A program made the position numbers and the translations under genes. Source: VGCC01 sp040381195 (lineage in GTDB: Bacteria > Actinomycetota > Actinomycetes > S36-B12). From it: a DNA stretch of 6,341 nucleotides. Location: contig JBEIHR010000104.1 in NCBI GenBank assembly GCA_040381195.1, forward strand, positions 1-6,341. The letters run 5' to 3'. Every line of letters begins with the position of its first letter. The stretch's first letter is position 1. Below, one piece after another: positions 1 to 5,992 of this stretch. A model generated the notes under the pieces. That model was given only the letters and a program-made list of their open reading frames with translations. It did no database searches and had not been told where the DNA came from.

Positions 1-1
1 C

Positions 2-271
2 CCGCACGGGATCGACTGGGACGTGGTGAGTGAGTCCGTGCGCCGCACGGGTGCGGTGATGATCGTGGAGGACGCCACCGCCTCCCATGCGCTGGGACCT
101 CGGATCGCCCAGATCCTGCACGAGCGACACTTCGGTGATCTGCGCGCTCCGGTACAGGTGGTCACCGGCATGGACGTTCCCACCCCTGTCTCGCGGGTCC
201 TCGAGGAGTACGTCCTGCTCTCCGATGCATCAATAGTGGAGACCATGCGGAACCTGGGGGGTGCTCGATGA
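2..271 (+). CDS. 2-oxoacid dehydrogenase E1 beta-type subunit, C-terminal fragment
   Basis: This is the last 89 codons of a gene that begins before the window; the frame is open from base 2 to the TGA at 269-271. The piece matches the C-terminal transketolase domain of E1 beta subunits of thiamine-diphosphate-dependent 2-oxoacid (pyruvate, branched-chain or acetoin) dehydrogenases. The family signatures visible are DWDVVSESVRRTG, then VMIVEDA, then FGDLRAPVQVVTG, and finally DVPTPVSRVLEEYVL. In this family the domain helps form the E1 heterotetramer and dock to the E2 core; the cofactor-binding residues lie further upstream and are not visible. The stop overlaps the start of the GntR gene (ATGA), so the two are almost certainly co-transcribed and translationally coupled. 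Which 2-oxoacid is used cannot be told from this end. The E1 alpha and E2/E3 genes would be expected just upstream of the window. Confidence 0.85.
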   Translation, partial: PHGIDWDVVSESVRRTGAVMIVEDATASHALGPRIAQILHERHFGDLRAPVQVVTGMDVPTPVSRVLEEYVLLSDASIVETMRNLGGAR

Positions 272-921
272 CGGACGCACTTCTGGAGCACCGGTCCCTT
301 CGTGAACTCATCGCTCGCGATCTGCGCGGCCGGATCCTGAGTAGGGATATTGGCCCGGGCGAGAAGTTGGATGTCACGGGCATCGCGAGCCAGTACGGCG
401 TGAGCTCGGGTTCGGTGCGCGAGGCGGCATTCCTCCTCGAGGCCGAGGGCCTTGTTGTTGTCAACCCTCGGCGAGGGATCACCGTGCGCGTAGTGACGGC
501 TACCGAGTTACTGGAGATCTACGCGGTGCGGGAAGTTATCGATGTCGCCGCTGCAGGACTGGTTGCGGGTCACGGGGACTCCGAGGCGCTGGAGGCGCTG
601 CGCGCGAGCCAAGAGCGCATCGAGCAAGCTTGGGATGCAGGCGGTTTCTCCGCCGGTCTCGCCGCCGATCTGGAGTTCCACGTCCTACTCGCGCAGGTGA
701 GTGGGAATTCACGGTTGCATGCGATCTCGGCGAATTTGGTCGATCAGACCCGGCTGCACCTGCAACCGGTCGAAGCGGCAGATGCGTCGATACGCGCGCG
801 ACCCCCGGCCCACCTGCACACGTCGATCGTCGATGCGATTGCCAGCGGTGACGAGTCGGTGATCCGGAAGGCCTTCGCGGATCACTATGCGTTTTCGCGC
901 ACCCGTGTGACCCATGAATAA
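268..921 (+). CDS. GntR-family regulator, FCD (FadR C-terminal-like) subfamily
   Basis: A 217-residue cytoplasmic DNA-binding regulator, a normal length for the FCD subfamily. Residues about 11-75 form the winged helix-turn-helix, with the GntR hallmarks LRGRILSRDIGPGEKLD, the recognition segment YGVSSGSVREAAFLLEAEGLV and the wing VVNPRRGITV. Residues about 78-212 are the all-helical FCD effector domain. D134 and H138 (in DLEFHVLLAQVSGN), H184 (in HTSIVDAI) and H206 match the usual metal/carboxylate-ligand positions of FCD proteins, so the effector is probably a small organic acid bound through a metal ion (inference). The ATG at 268 overlaps the preceding stop and has a G-run (GGGGGG) about 6 bases upstream, which fixes the start. 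The gene is co-transcribed with an E1 beta subunit and a kinase. The likely operator is the palindrome at 5437-5455. FCD regulators are commonly repressors released by a pathway metabolite. Confidence 0.93.
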   Translation: MTDALLEHRSLRELIARDLRGRILSRDIGPGEKLDVTGIASQYGVSSGSVREAAFLLEAEGLVVVNPRRGITVRVVTATELLEIYAVREVIDVAAAGLVAGHGDSEALEALRASQERIEQAWDAGGFSAGLAADLEFHVLLAQVSGNSRLHAISANLVDQTRLHLQPVEAADASIRARPPAHLHTSIVDAIASGDESVIRKAFADHYAFSRTRVTHE

Positions 922-929
922 TCGCGCCC

Positions 930-1976
930 ATGGGTGAGGAAGTCCCGAGTGAATCGACGATCCTGAGGGATCTCCAGGATGCCGGAGTGCTCACCGCCGA
1001 CGCGGTGCTCACGCCCTTGACCGGGGGAGTGTCCTGCGAGGTCTGGCGGGTGCGCCCGGATCACGTGACACCGGGTGCGCGGCAGGCGAATCCACATGGA
1101 CTCGTCGTCAAGGCGCCCCTGGCCACGTTGCGGACACCTGCACTGTGGCAGGCGGATGTCTCGCGCGGGTTCGCGGAGTCCGCTGCCCTCGCCTGGTACG
1201 GGAGGCGCACACCCGATGCCGTCCCGCAGGTGGTGTGGCGTCACCCGTCAGCACCCGTCCTGGTGGTCGAGGCCGCTCCGGAGGGGTGGGACGAATGGCG
1301 GCATCAGATGCTCACTGCCGGAGCCGAGTCTTCGGATGTCGCTGCCGAGCGCCTGTCGCGCATTGGATCCCACCTGGGATCGACGCTTGCCGCCTGGCAT
1401 ACGGAGAGTCAAGACACCAGTGTCCTGCCGGAGGTCCTGCTCACGGGAGATCGGCTCCGCACACTGCGCACCGATCCCTTCCATCGCGCCACCGCGAGCG
1501 AGGTTCCCGAGATTGGGACCGAGTTGCGCGCTTTGGCTGACGAACTCGAATCAGCCCGCACATGTCTCGTGCACGGCGACTTCTCGCCAAAGAACGTCCT
1601 GGTCAGTCCGTCCGATGCGCTGTTTGGGGCGTGGATGCTCGACGCCGAGGTTGCGCACGTGGGCGATCCGGCCCTCGATGTCGCCTATTTGTCGACCCAC
1701 CTTGCATGTAAGGGCGTGGCCCGGCCTGAACTCGCTGGGTCGCTCGACGGAGCACGTCGCGCCTTCGAGGCCGCCTACCGCTCTCGCAGTGACCTCGTTT
1801 CCGTCGATCGGTGGGATCGTCACACGGGCGCCATCCTGGCCGCGCGCGTGCGTGGGGTGTCCCGGGTGACCTACCTCTCGCCGGAGCAGGAGGTGTTCGT
1901 CCTCGGACTGGCCACCGGCTTGGTGCGGGGAGAGATCGGCCTCGATCAGGCCTGGGAGCAGATACTCGCCACGTGA
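930..1976 (+). CDS. Aminoglycoside phosphotransferase/choline kinase-fold small-molecule kinase
   Basis: A 348-residue cytoplasmic protein with the APH family layout. TGGVSCEVW (31-39) is the nucleotide loop, and K61 in LVVKAPL is the expected ATP-binding lysine. HGDFSPKN (215-222) is the catalytic loop with D217 as putative base and N222. LDAEVAHVGDPALD (237-250) holds the metal-binding D238 and the GDPxxD motif. The W/E-rich stretch VVEAAPEGWDEW (112-123) precedes a helical substrate region. All catalytic residues are present, so it should transfer phosphate from ATP to a small hydroxylated molecule. The family includes antibiotic, choline, methylthioribose, homoserine and sugar kinases. 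Context points to a catabolic intermediate rather than an antibiotic (inference). The ATG at 930 is the first possible start after an in-frame stop at 915-917. It lies 8 bases after the GntR stop and lacks a Shine-Dalgarno, so reinitiation is likely; a GTG at 987 is the alternative start. It ends 2 bases from a convergent gene. Confidence 0.88.
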   Translation: MGEEVPSESTILRDLQDAGVLTADAVLTPLTGGVSCEVWRVRPDHVTPGARQANPHGLVVKAPLATLRTPALWQADVSRGFAESAALAWYGRRTPDAVPQVVWRHPSAPVLVVEAAPEGWDEWRHQMLTAGAESSDVAAERLSRIGSHLGSTLAAWHTESQDTSVLPEVLLTGDRLRTLRTDPFHRATASEVPEIGTELRALADELESARTCLVHGDFSPKNVLVSPSDALFGAWMLDAEVAHVGDPALDVAYLSTHLACKGVARPELAGSLDGARRAFEAAYRSRSDLVSVDRWDRHTGAILAARVRGVSRVTYLSPEQEVFVLGLATGLVRGEIGLDQAWEQILAT

Positions 1977-1978
1977 CG

Positions 1979-2869
1979 TCAGTTCGCCGGGCGGAACACG
2001 TTCTCGGGAACACCCTGACGATCCACATCGAGGACCAGGACCCGGCCGGCGTCGGGTTCGTCGTCGAACACCGGGTAGTTGCCGCCCCCGCCGATGGTGG
2101 TCAGGAACAGGGTCCGCAGGTCCGGGCCTCCGAAGACGGGGCACGTGGGGCGCCGCACCGGTAGCTCGATCCGTTCGATCAACTGCCCCGCCGCATCGAA
2201 GCAGGCGAGTGCACCGCCATGCACGCACGCGATCCAGACGTTGTCCTGGGCGTCGATGCAAGCGCCGTCGGGGCCACCCTCCAGGCCCGCAGCGGCGAAG
2301 GTGGCGTGCGGCTCGCCTGAACCGCTCGCGACGGGTGTCGGAGCCGCTTCGTCGAGGATCCAGCAGGCGCCGTGCAGGGTGTCGGCCCAGTGCATGCCGG
2401 TGGGGGTGGGGACGAGTGCGTTGGCCACGCCGACCTCGGTGATGACCGGCTCCCATGTCCAATCCGGGTGGATGCGGTAGATGGCGCTGATGAAGCGGCG
2501 GTCCTTGGACGGCACATGCATCGAGCCCACCCAGAAGTCACCGGTGGCACTGACCCGGCCGTCGTTGAGGCGCACGGTTGCGTGGGGGATCGGCAGGGTG
2601 ATCTTCCACTCGATGCGACCGTCGGGGAGGTGCAGAAGTCCGATGCGGTGCTCGCTGGCCAGCAGCACCGTTTCTGGATCCGGTGTGAGGGCGATGCTGC
2701 CCGGTCGATCCGCGAGGGTCAGGGAGGTGACCTCCTCAGTGTCCCAGCTCCAGCGGTGCACCTGTCGGCCGTCGATATCGACCCAGAGCAGCTCGCCGGT
2801 GCGGGCATCCCACAGGGGGGATTCGCCGAGGACGCAGCGGGGTCCGATCGCACGCACCACGGCGCTCAT
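1979..2869 (-). CDS. SMP-30/gluconolactonase/LRE family protein (lactonase-like beta-propeller)
   Basis: A 296-residue protein, the usual length for the SMP-30/regucalcin family of six-bladed propellers, which hydrolyse aldonolactones or related esters using one divalent metal. LGESPLWD near the N-terminus supplies the metal ligand E16. R100 and N102 in VRLNDGR, followed by GDFWVGSM, form the typical substrate-side segment. N150 (VANALV) and D201 (GGPDGACID) match the second and third metal ligands. The usual Asn-Gly after the second ligand is Asn-Ala here. No signal peptide is visible, so it is cytoplasmic. The ATG at 2869-2867 overlaps the stop of the upstream dimethylformamidase-like gene (ATGA). 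The reading frame stays open upstream to 3373, but that part is antisense-frame shadow and shows no homology. This is the last gene of the minus operon. It probably opens a lactone formed or released in the pathway; the exact substrate is not readable. Confidence 0.9.
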   Translation of the reverse strand: MSAVVRAIGPRCVLGESPLWDARTGELLWVDIDGRQVHRWSWDTEEVTSLTLADRPGSIALTPDPETVLLASEHRIGLLHLPDGRIEWKITLPIPHATVRLNDGRVSATGDFWVGSMHVPSKDRRFISAIYRIHPDWTWEPVITEVGVANALVPTPTGMHWADTLHGACWILDEAAPTPVASGSGEPHATFAAAGLEGGPDGACIDAQDNVWIACVHGGALACFDAAGQLIERIELPVRRPTCPVFGGPDLRTLFLTTIGGGGNYPVFDDEPDAGRVLVLDVDRQGVPENVFRPAN

Positions 2870-4476
2870 CGGGTATCCGATGTGAAGCGTCGCAGGACGT
2901 TGCGGGTGATGATCGCGCACTCCCGGTCGCCTTGGTGCAGGCTCGACGGCCACTCGGTGCTCCCCGCGCAGAAGACTTCGCCCGCGCCCACGGGCATCGA
3001 TGTGATCATCGCTGCACCGTAGCGACATAGGTCGCGGTGCTCCGGGGAGTCCGATCCGTAGCGCAGGATCGCGATGCCGGCCAGATCGTTGTCGAGTGGG
3101 TCGAAGAGCGAACCGGGATTCCCGTGGTTCTCCTCCTCCGAAGTGGTCGGGGTGAGCGCGAGGATCTCGAGGGTGTCCGGGGTTCCATCGGATCCGGTGG
3201 GGTAAGGCAGGCCGTGACGGATCGTGTAGTCCACGCCGTCGGCCTCGTAGCTCACCACGTTGGTTGCCGCACCGATCACGTCGCCGAAGTAGGCGTCGAG
3301 ACCCTCGAACGCCCAATGTCGTGGCCGGTAGACGAGGAAGCCGCCGACGCCCCGGATCGCGCTTCCTCCCCATCCGGCGTACATGCCGCGGGTGGCGTTA
3401 CCGCCGAATTCCGTGACGGGTGGTCGATTGATCGCGAGACCCTCGAAAGCGCCGGTGCGCATGTCGATGGGACCGTGGCGGTGCGGGTCGTCGTCGGCGC
3501 GGAACTTGTAGCACTCGGTGACCTGCTGCTGCGCGTCTGCACGCACCTGCCACATGATGTTCCCGCCGAAGCGCGCATGGTGGCCGCCGGCCTCGAGAAA
3601 GTGTGCGAGCACGGCACGACCGGAGGCCGACCAGTACTCGTCGTGACCGCACGTGATGACGCAGTCGTATCCATCGAGGATCGAGGGATCGCGATCGAGA
3701 TCCCACTGGCTGAGCAGATCGCATGCGATCCCTTCGCGCTCGAGCCACGCTGCCATCAATCCGTCGTAGCGGGCCCAACCCGAGGAGGCGGACCAGTGCG
3801 CATACCCGTTGGCGTACGCCCATTCGGTCCACTCGTGGCGTACCGCCCACCCGATGGGTGGTCGGCGGATGGAACCGAACCGCGGTGCACCCACCGGGCA
3901 ACGGATCTGGCCGCGAGACCAGGGGCGCAGCATGCTCAGGCGCGGTTCGAAGGTCCCCGGAAAGACCCCGCGGAGTGCCGTATAGGAACTCGCGCCGCCC
4001 CAGTCGTTGTACGCATTCCACGTGTACGTGGAGGCGATCAATGCGAGATTCGAACGTCGCGACGGGTGTGCCCGCAGCACGAAGAATCCGTCCTGGCTGA
4101 CCCGCGTGTCCCCGGTCCTCCCTTCGGCCACCACGACGTACCCACCGCTCGGCCACTCGTGTGGGATCTCGAGGGTGAAGGTCACCGGCCACCGGCAACC
4201 CTCTCGGACGGCGTCGCGAGGCATGTCGTGCCAGGCGCCAGGTTCCGGGCCGAGTTCGGCCATGGCGCTCGGCTCCGCCCCCTCGCGCACGAGGAACAGC
4301 CGGACCTCGTCCGCGTTGCTGCTCACGTGGAAAGTTGCAGTGTCACCCGGTGCGTACGACGGTTGTCCGGCGTACACCCACACCTGCACCTGCGAACTGT
4401 CCGGGATCTCGGACCACTGTGCGTCCTGCCAGGTACGCCACTGACCTTCGGCGAGGGGGGGCGCAGTCGAGGTCAT
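2866..4476 (-). CDS. N,N-dimethylformamidase large (beta) subunit-like protein
   Basis: A 536-residue protein without a signal peptide. Residues about 28-135 look like an all-beta, immunoglobulin-like domain (VQVWVYAGQPSYAPGDTATFHVSS, later SGGYVVVAEGRTG). Residues about 142-531 match the C-terminal region of the dimethylformamidase large-subunit family: YTWNAYNDWGGASSY (151-165), YDGLMAAWLEREGI (237-250), CVITCGHDEYWS (272-283), GGHHARFGGNIMW (297-309), TEFGGN (355-360) and SLFDPLD near 456. The studied Paracoccus enzyme hydrolyses an amide with an iron centre held by two tyrosines and one carboxylate. Y281 and Y237, with E356 or E345, are my candidates by motif and spacing (inference). It is clearly shorter than the roughly 760-residue classical subunit, apparently lacking its extra lectin-like domain, and no small-subunit gene is visible. 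AGGA 5 bases upstream supports the start. It is the middle gene of the operon, 7 bases after the amidohydrolase and overlapping the SMP-30 gene. Dimethylformamide itself is unlikely to be the substrate given the lactonase neighbours. Confidence 0.82.
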   Translation of the reverse strand: MTSTAPPLAEGQWRTWQDAQWSEIPDSSQVQVWVYAGQPSYAPGDTATFHVSSNADEVRLFLVREGAEPSAMAELGPEPGAWHDMPRDAVREGCRWPVTFTLEIPHEWPSGGYVVVAEGRTGDTRVSQDGFFVLRAHPSRRSNLALIASTYTWNAYNDWGGASSYTALRGVFPGTFEPRLSMLRPWSRGQIRCPVGAPRFGSIRRPPIGWAVRHEWTEWAYANGYAHWSASSGWARYDGLMAAWLEREGIACDLLSQWDLDRDPSILDGYDCVITCGHDEYWSASGRAVLAHFLEAGGHHARFGGNIMWQVRADAQQQVTECYKFRADDDPHRHGPIDMRTGAFEGLAINRPPVTEFGGNATRGMYAGWGGSAIRGVGGFLVYRPRHWAFEGLDAYFGDVIGAATNVVSYEADGVDYTIRHGLPYPTGSDGTPDTLEILALTPTTSEEENHGNPGSLFDPLDNDLAGIAILRYGSDSPEHRDLCRYGAAMITSMPVGAGEVFCAGSTEWPSSLHQGDRECAIITRNVLRRFTSDTR

Positions 4477-4481
4477 GCAGG

Positions 4482-4485
4482 TCCT
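4482..4485 (-). promoter_or_regulatory. Ribosome binding site of the dimethylformamidase-like gene
   Basis: AGGA on the minus strand lies 5 bases before the ATG at 4476 and overlaps the TAG stop of the preceding amidohydrolase gene (4484-4486). Ribosomes finishing the first gene would uncover this site, consistent with coupled translation. Confidence 0.6.
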
Positions 4486-5401
4486 AGCGGATAGGTGTCA
4501 GGTCGTAGAACTCGATCGCGGTTCCGGAGAACAGCCGCGTGCGTTCGGCAGGGGTGAAATCGGCGGTGATCTCGGAGAACGCGCGGAAGATCGTGGGGTA
4601 GTCGCTGTAGAGCCTGTCGACGGGGAAGTTGCTGGCGAACATCGCGCGATCGGGTCCGAAGATATCGATCGCCTCGAGCACGATCGGCCGGATCGAGTCC
4701 GCCGTCCACTCGTGATCGAGCATGCCGAGTCCCGAAATCTTCACCGACACGTTCGGGTTAGACGCAAGTGCGCGCATTCCCGCACGCCACATTTCCATGG
4801 ATGCCTCGTCGCGGTCGATCGGGAACCCAGTGTGGTTCAAGGCGACGCGTGCATCCGGATAGTCGGCGATGAGTGCCGCAGCTTCCTGCATTTGGTTGGG
4901 CCAGATCTGCATGTCGAAACGAAGCCCCATGCCCGCCAGCAGCCCGAAGCCGCGGCGCCAGTCGGCACTCGACATGTAGTCGCCGTGCTCGGCGAAGGAT
5001 CGGCCCGGGACGGTGTCCCAGTTGAGCATGTGACGGATACCTCGGAATCGGTCGTATTCCGCGTGGGCTTCCAGGAGGGACCGGACATCGGGGTGGGAGA
5101 GGTCGGCGAATCCGACGATGCCCATCGGGAAACCGGTCACCTGAGCCTGGTGGGATAGCCAGGCGGTCTCTCCGACAGGGTTGGACGGATCGAATTCGGC
5201 CTGGACGTGGACGGAGGCGATGACGGGAAGACCCGCGGTATCGGCAAGGTAGTCGGCTGCGAGGTAGTCCTGGCAGATGGACTCGTAGTCGCCGACGAAG
5301 TTGACCACACGGGGGTTCGCATGCAGCCAGACGTGGTAGTCACGCATGTCCCAGAGGTGGTGGTGAGCGTCCGCGATCGGCGGGATGTCGAGGTCCGTCA
5401 T
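4484..5401 (-). CDS. Amidohydrolase-superfamily metal-dependent hydrolase (COG3618, lactonase-like)
   Basis: A 305-residue cytoplasmic TIM-barrel hydrolase of the amidohydrolase 2 type, close in layout to L-fuconolactonase and 2-pyrone-4,6-dicarboxylate lactonase. Visible are IADAHHHLWD, with the HxH metal motif H13/H15; SVHVQAE after strand 2; FRGIRHMLNWD with H124; LNHTGFP with H190; VSVKISGLGML; and the C-terminal MFASNFPVDRLYSDYP with the catalytic-type D262. This family usually opens lactone rings, sometimes amides or decarboxylates acids; the substrate here is unknown. The ATG at 5401-5399 is chosen because AAGGAG sits 4 bases upstream. An in-frame ATG at 5428 has no properly spaced ribosome site. 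It is the first gene of the three-gene minus operon, and its promoter region is shared with the divergent VOC gene and contains the palindrome. Together with the SMP-30 gene it makes two lactonase-type enzymes in one transcript. Confidence 0.9.
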   Translation of the reverse strand: MTDLDIPPIADAHHHLWDMRDYHVWLHANPRVVNFVGDYESICQDYLAADYLADTAGLPVIASVHVQAEFDPSNPVGETAWLSHQAQVTGFPMGIVGFADLSHPDVRSLLEAHAEYDRFRGIRHMLNWDTVPGRSFAEHGDYMSSADWRRGFGLLAGMGLRFDMQIWPNQMQEAAALIADYPDARVALNHTGFPIDRDEASMEMWRAGMRALASNPNVSVKISGLGMLDHEWTADSIRPIVLEAIDIFGPDRAMFASNFPVDRLYSDYPTIFRAFSEITADFTPAERTRLFSGTAIEFYDLTPIR

Positions 5402-5405
5402 CGCG

Positions 5406-5413
5406 CTCCTTCC
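5406..5413 (-). promoter_or_regulatory. Ribosome binding site of the amidohydrolase gene
   Basis: GGAAGGAG on the minus strand ends 4 bases before the ATG at 5401. It decides the start in favour of 5401 over the upstream in-frame ATG at 5428, whose only purine stretch abuts the start codon directly. Confidence 0.75.
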
Positions 5414-5436
5414 CGAGGACGGCCACATTCCTGAAA

Positions 5437-5455
5437 ATTGTTGATCGTCAACAAT
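5437..5455. promoter_or_regulatory. Perfect 19-bp inverted repeat, probable GntR/FCD operator
   Basis: ATTGTTGA (5437-5444) and TCAACAAT (5448-5455) are perfect reverse complements around the 3-base spacer TCG. The element sits in the only divergent intergenic region of the window, in a locally A/T-rich patch. TTGT...ACAA-type palindromes are typical operators of FCD-type GntR regulators. It overlaps the -35 of the VOC promoter and would also lie in or upstream of the promoter of the minus operon, so one bound dimer could control both directions. The binding partner is inferred to be the regulator encoded at 268-921. An unlinked regulator is the alternative. Confidence 0.75.
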
Positions 5456-5469
5456 CGCAGGACTAGCCT
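5441..5469 (+). promoter_or_regulatory. Putative sigma-70-type promoter of the VOC gene
   Basis: TTGATC (5441-5446) as -35 and TAGCCT (5464-5469) as -10 are separated by exactly 17 bases. The -10 keeps the TAnnnT pattern that matters most in actinobacteria. A start near 5476 would give a leader of about 25 bases containing the ribosome site. The -35 lies inside the palindrome, a classic repressor arrangement. For the opposite direction TTGACG (5451-5446, minus) is a good -35, but only weak -10 candidates follow (around 5430-5423), so I do not list that promoter separately. Confidence 0.5.
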
Positions 5470-5487
5470 AAGCCCACCCGCACGCGA

Positions 5488-5493
5488 GAGGAG
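5488..5493 (+). promoter_or_regulatory. Ribosome binding site of the VOC gene
   Basis: GAGGAG ends 7 bases before the ATG at 5501. It sets the start at 5501 and excludes longer versions of the frame that would begin inside the operator. Confidence 0.75.
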
Positions 5494-5500
5494 AAGGTTT

Positions 5501-5947
5501 ATGCAGGTTCGCGCCCTCAATCACATTGCCGTCACGGTCAGCGATACCCAGCGGTCCCTCGACTTCTACGTCGGGAAACTCGGACTGGTGCAGGTCGAGC
5601 AGCATCACCTGCCGATGTCCTCCATTGACACGGTGTTTGGTCTCACCGGCGCCTCGGGCACCTCGACCCGTCTCCAGGTGCCGGGCCAACCCGACATCTT
5701 GATCGACATCATGGAGCTGGCGGGTGCGAAGGAGGGGACTGCGGTCCAGCCTCTGGGCTCCCTCGGGTCCACCCATATGGCCTTCACCGTGGACAACCTC
5801 GACGAGGTCGTGGCCGAACTCAAGGCCAAGGGTGTCTCATTCATCTCCGACCCCGTCACCTTCCACCTCACCGAAGGCTCGGTCACCGTGTGCTTCATGC
5901 ACGACCCCGACGGCAACTACGTCGAGCTCGAAGAGGTCCACGAGTAG
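5501..5947 (+). CDS. VOC-superfamily (glyoxalase/bleomycin resistance fold) protein
   Basis: A 148-residue protein made of two beta-alpha-beta-beta-beta modules, the standard single-chain VOC layout. Module 1 is LNHIAVTVSDTQRSLDFYVGKLGL with H8. Module 2 is STHMAFTVDNLDEVVAELKAKG with H92, closing with HDPDGNYVELEE with E142. H8, H92 and E142, plus E72 in IMEL, fit the usual metal-ligand set, so it is probably an active metalloenzyme. The fold covers glyoxalases, epimerases such as methylmalonyl-CoA epimerase, extradiol dioxygenases and thiol-transfer resistance proteins; the sequence alone does not choose between them. It is the first gene of the rightward unit, just downstream of the palindrome, and is followed after 45 bases by the dehydrogenase. 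Induction together with the divergent hydrolase operon is likely, which favours a pathway isomerase or lyase role (inference). Confidence 0.88.
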   Translation: MQVRALNHIAVTVSDTQRSLDFYVGKLGLVQVEQHHLPMSSIDTVFGLTGASGTSTRLQVPGQPDILIDIMELAGAKEGTAVQPLGSLGSTHMAFTVDNLDEVVAELKAKGVSFISDPVTFHLTEGSVTVCFMHDPDGNYVELEEVHE

Positions 5948-5980
5948 TCGACACCGATCCTCGCCACACCGCGACCGTCG

Positions 5981-5986
5981 AAGGGG
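5981..5986 (+). promoter_or_regulatory. Ribosome binding site of the Gfo/Idh/MocA gene
   Basis: AAGGGG ends 6 bases before the GTG at 5993 and supports that non-ATG start. The short gap after the VOC stop (5948-5992) holds no convincing terminator, so both genes probably share a transcript. Confidence 0.6.
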
Positions 5987-5992
5987 CTTACC

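Noticed and set aside
452..466. Operator-like TTGTTGTTGTCAACC inside the GntR gene
   Set aside because: It resembles the 5437-5455 palindrome only if one base is deleted, and its arms are imperfect. It is explained by repeated Val codons (LVVVN) in the wing of the DNA-binding domain.
914..937. Seven-codon ORF bridging the GntR stop and the kinase start, possible leader peptide
   Set aside because: It has no ribosome site and no biased codon run, and its length is unremarkable. Chance is the simplest reading.
1982..1997. GTTC...GAAC hairpin next to the convergent stops as a terminator
   Set aside because: Only 4 base pairs form before mismatches, there is no T-run, and the sequence is the coding end of the SMP-30 gene.
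2870..3373. Upstream extension of the SMP-30 reading frame
   Set aside because: The extension lies inside the dimethylformamidase-like coding sequence and is arginine/proline-rich shadow. SMP-30 homology begins at the ATG at 2869 with LGESPLWD soon after.
3037..4494. Long open frame (485 codons) on the + strand, wholly antisense to the dimethylformamidase-like gene
   Set aside because: It shows no recognisable domain and has no ribosome site. It is the expected mirror frame of a high-GC coding gene whose sense product has clear family motifs.
5402..5428. Longer amidohydrolase starting at the ATG at 5428
   Set aside because: The nearest purine stretch directly abuts that ATG, while the ATG at 5401 has AAGGAG at proper spacing and the HxH strand begins soon after it.
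5948..5981. TCGAC/GTCGA inverted repeat between the VOC and dehydrogenase genes
   Set aside because: The arms have 5 bases with a 24-base loop and no T-run, too weak for a terminator. The following gene has a good ribosome site and likely continues the operon.
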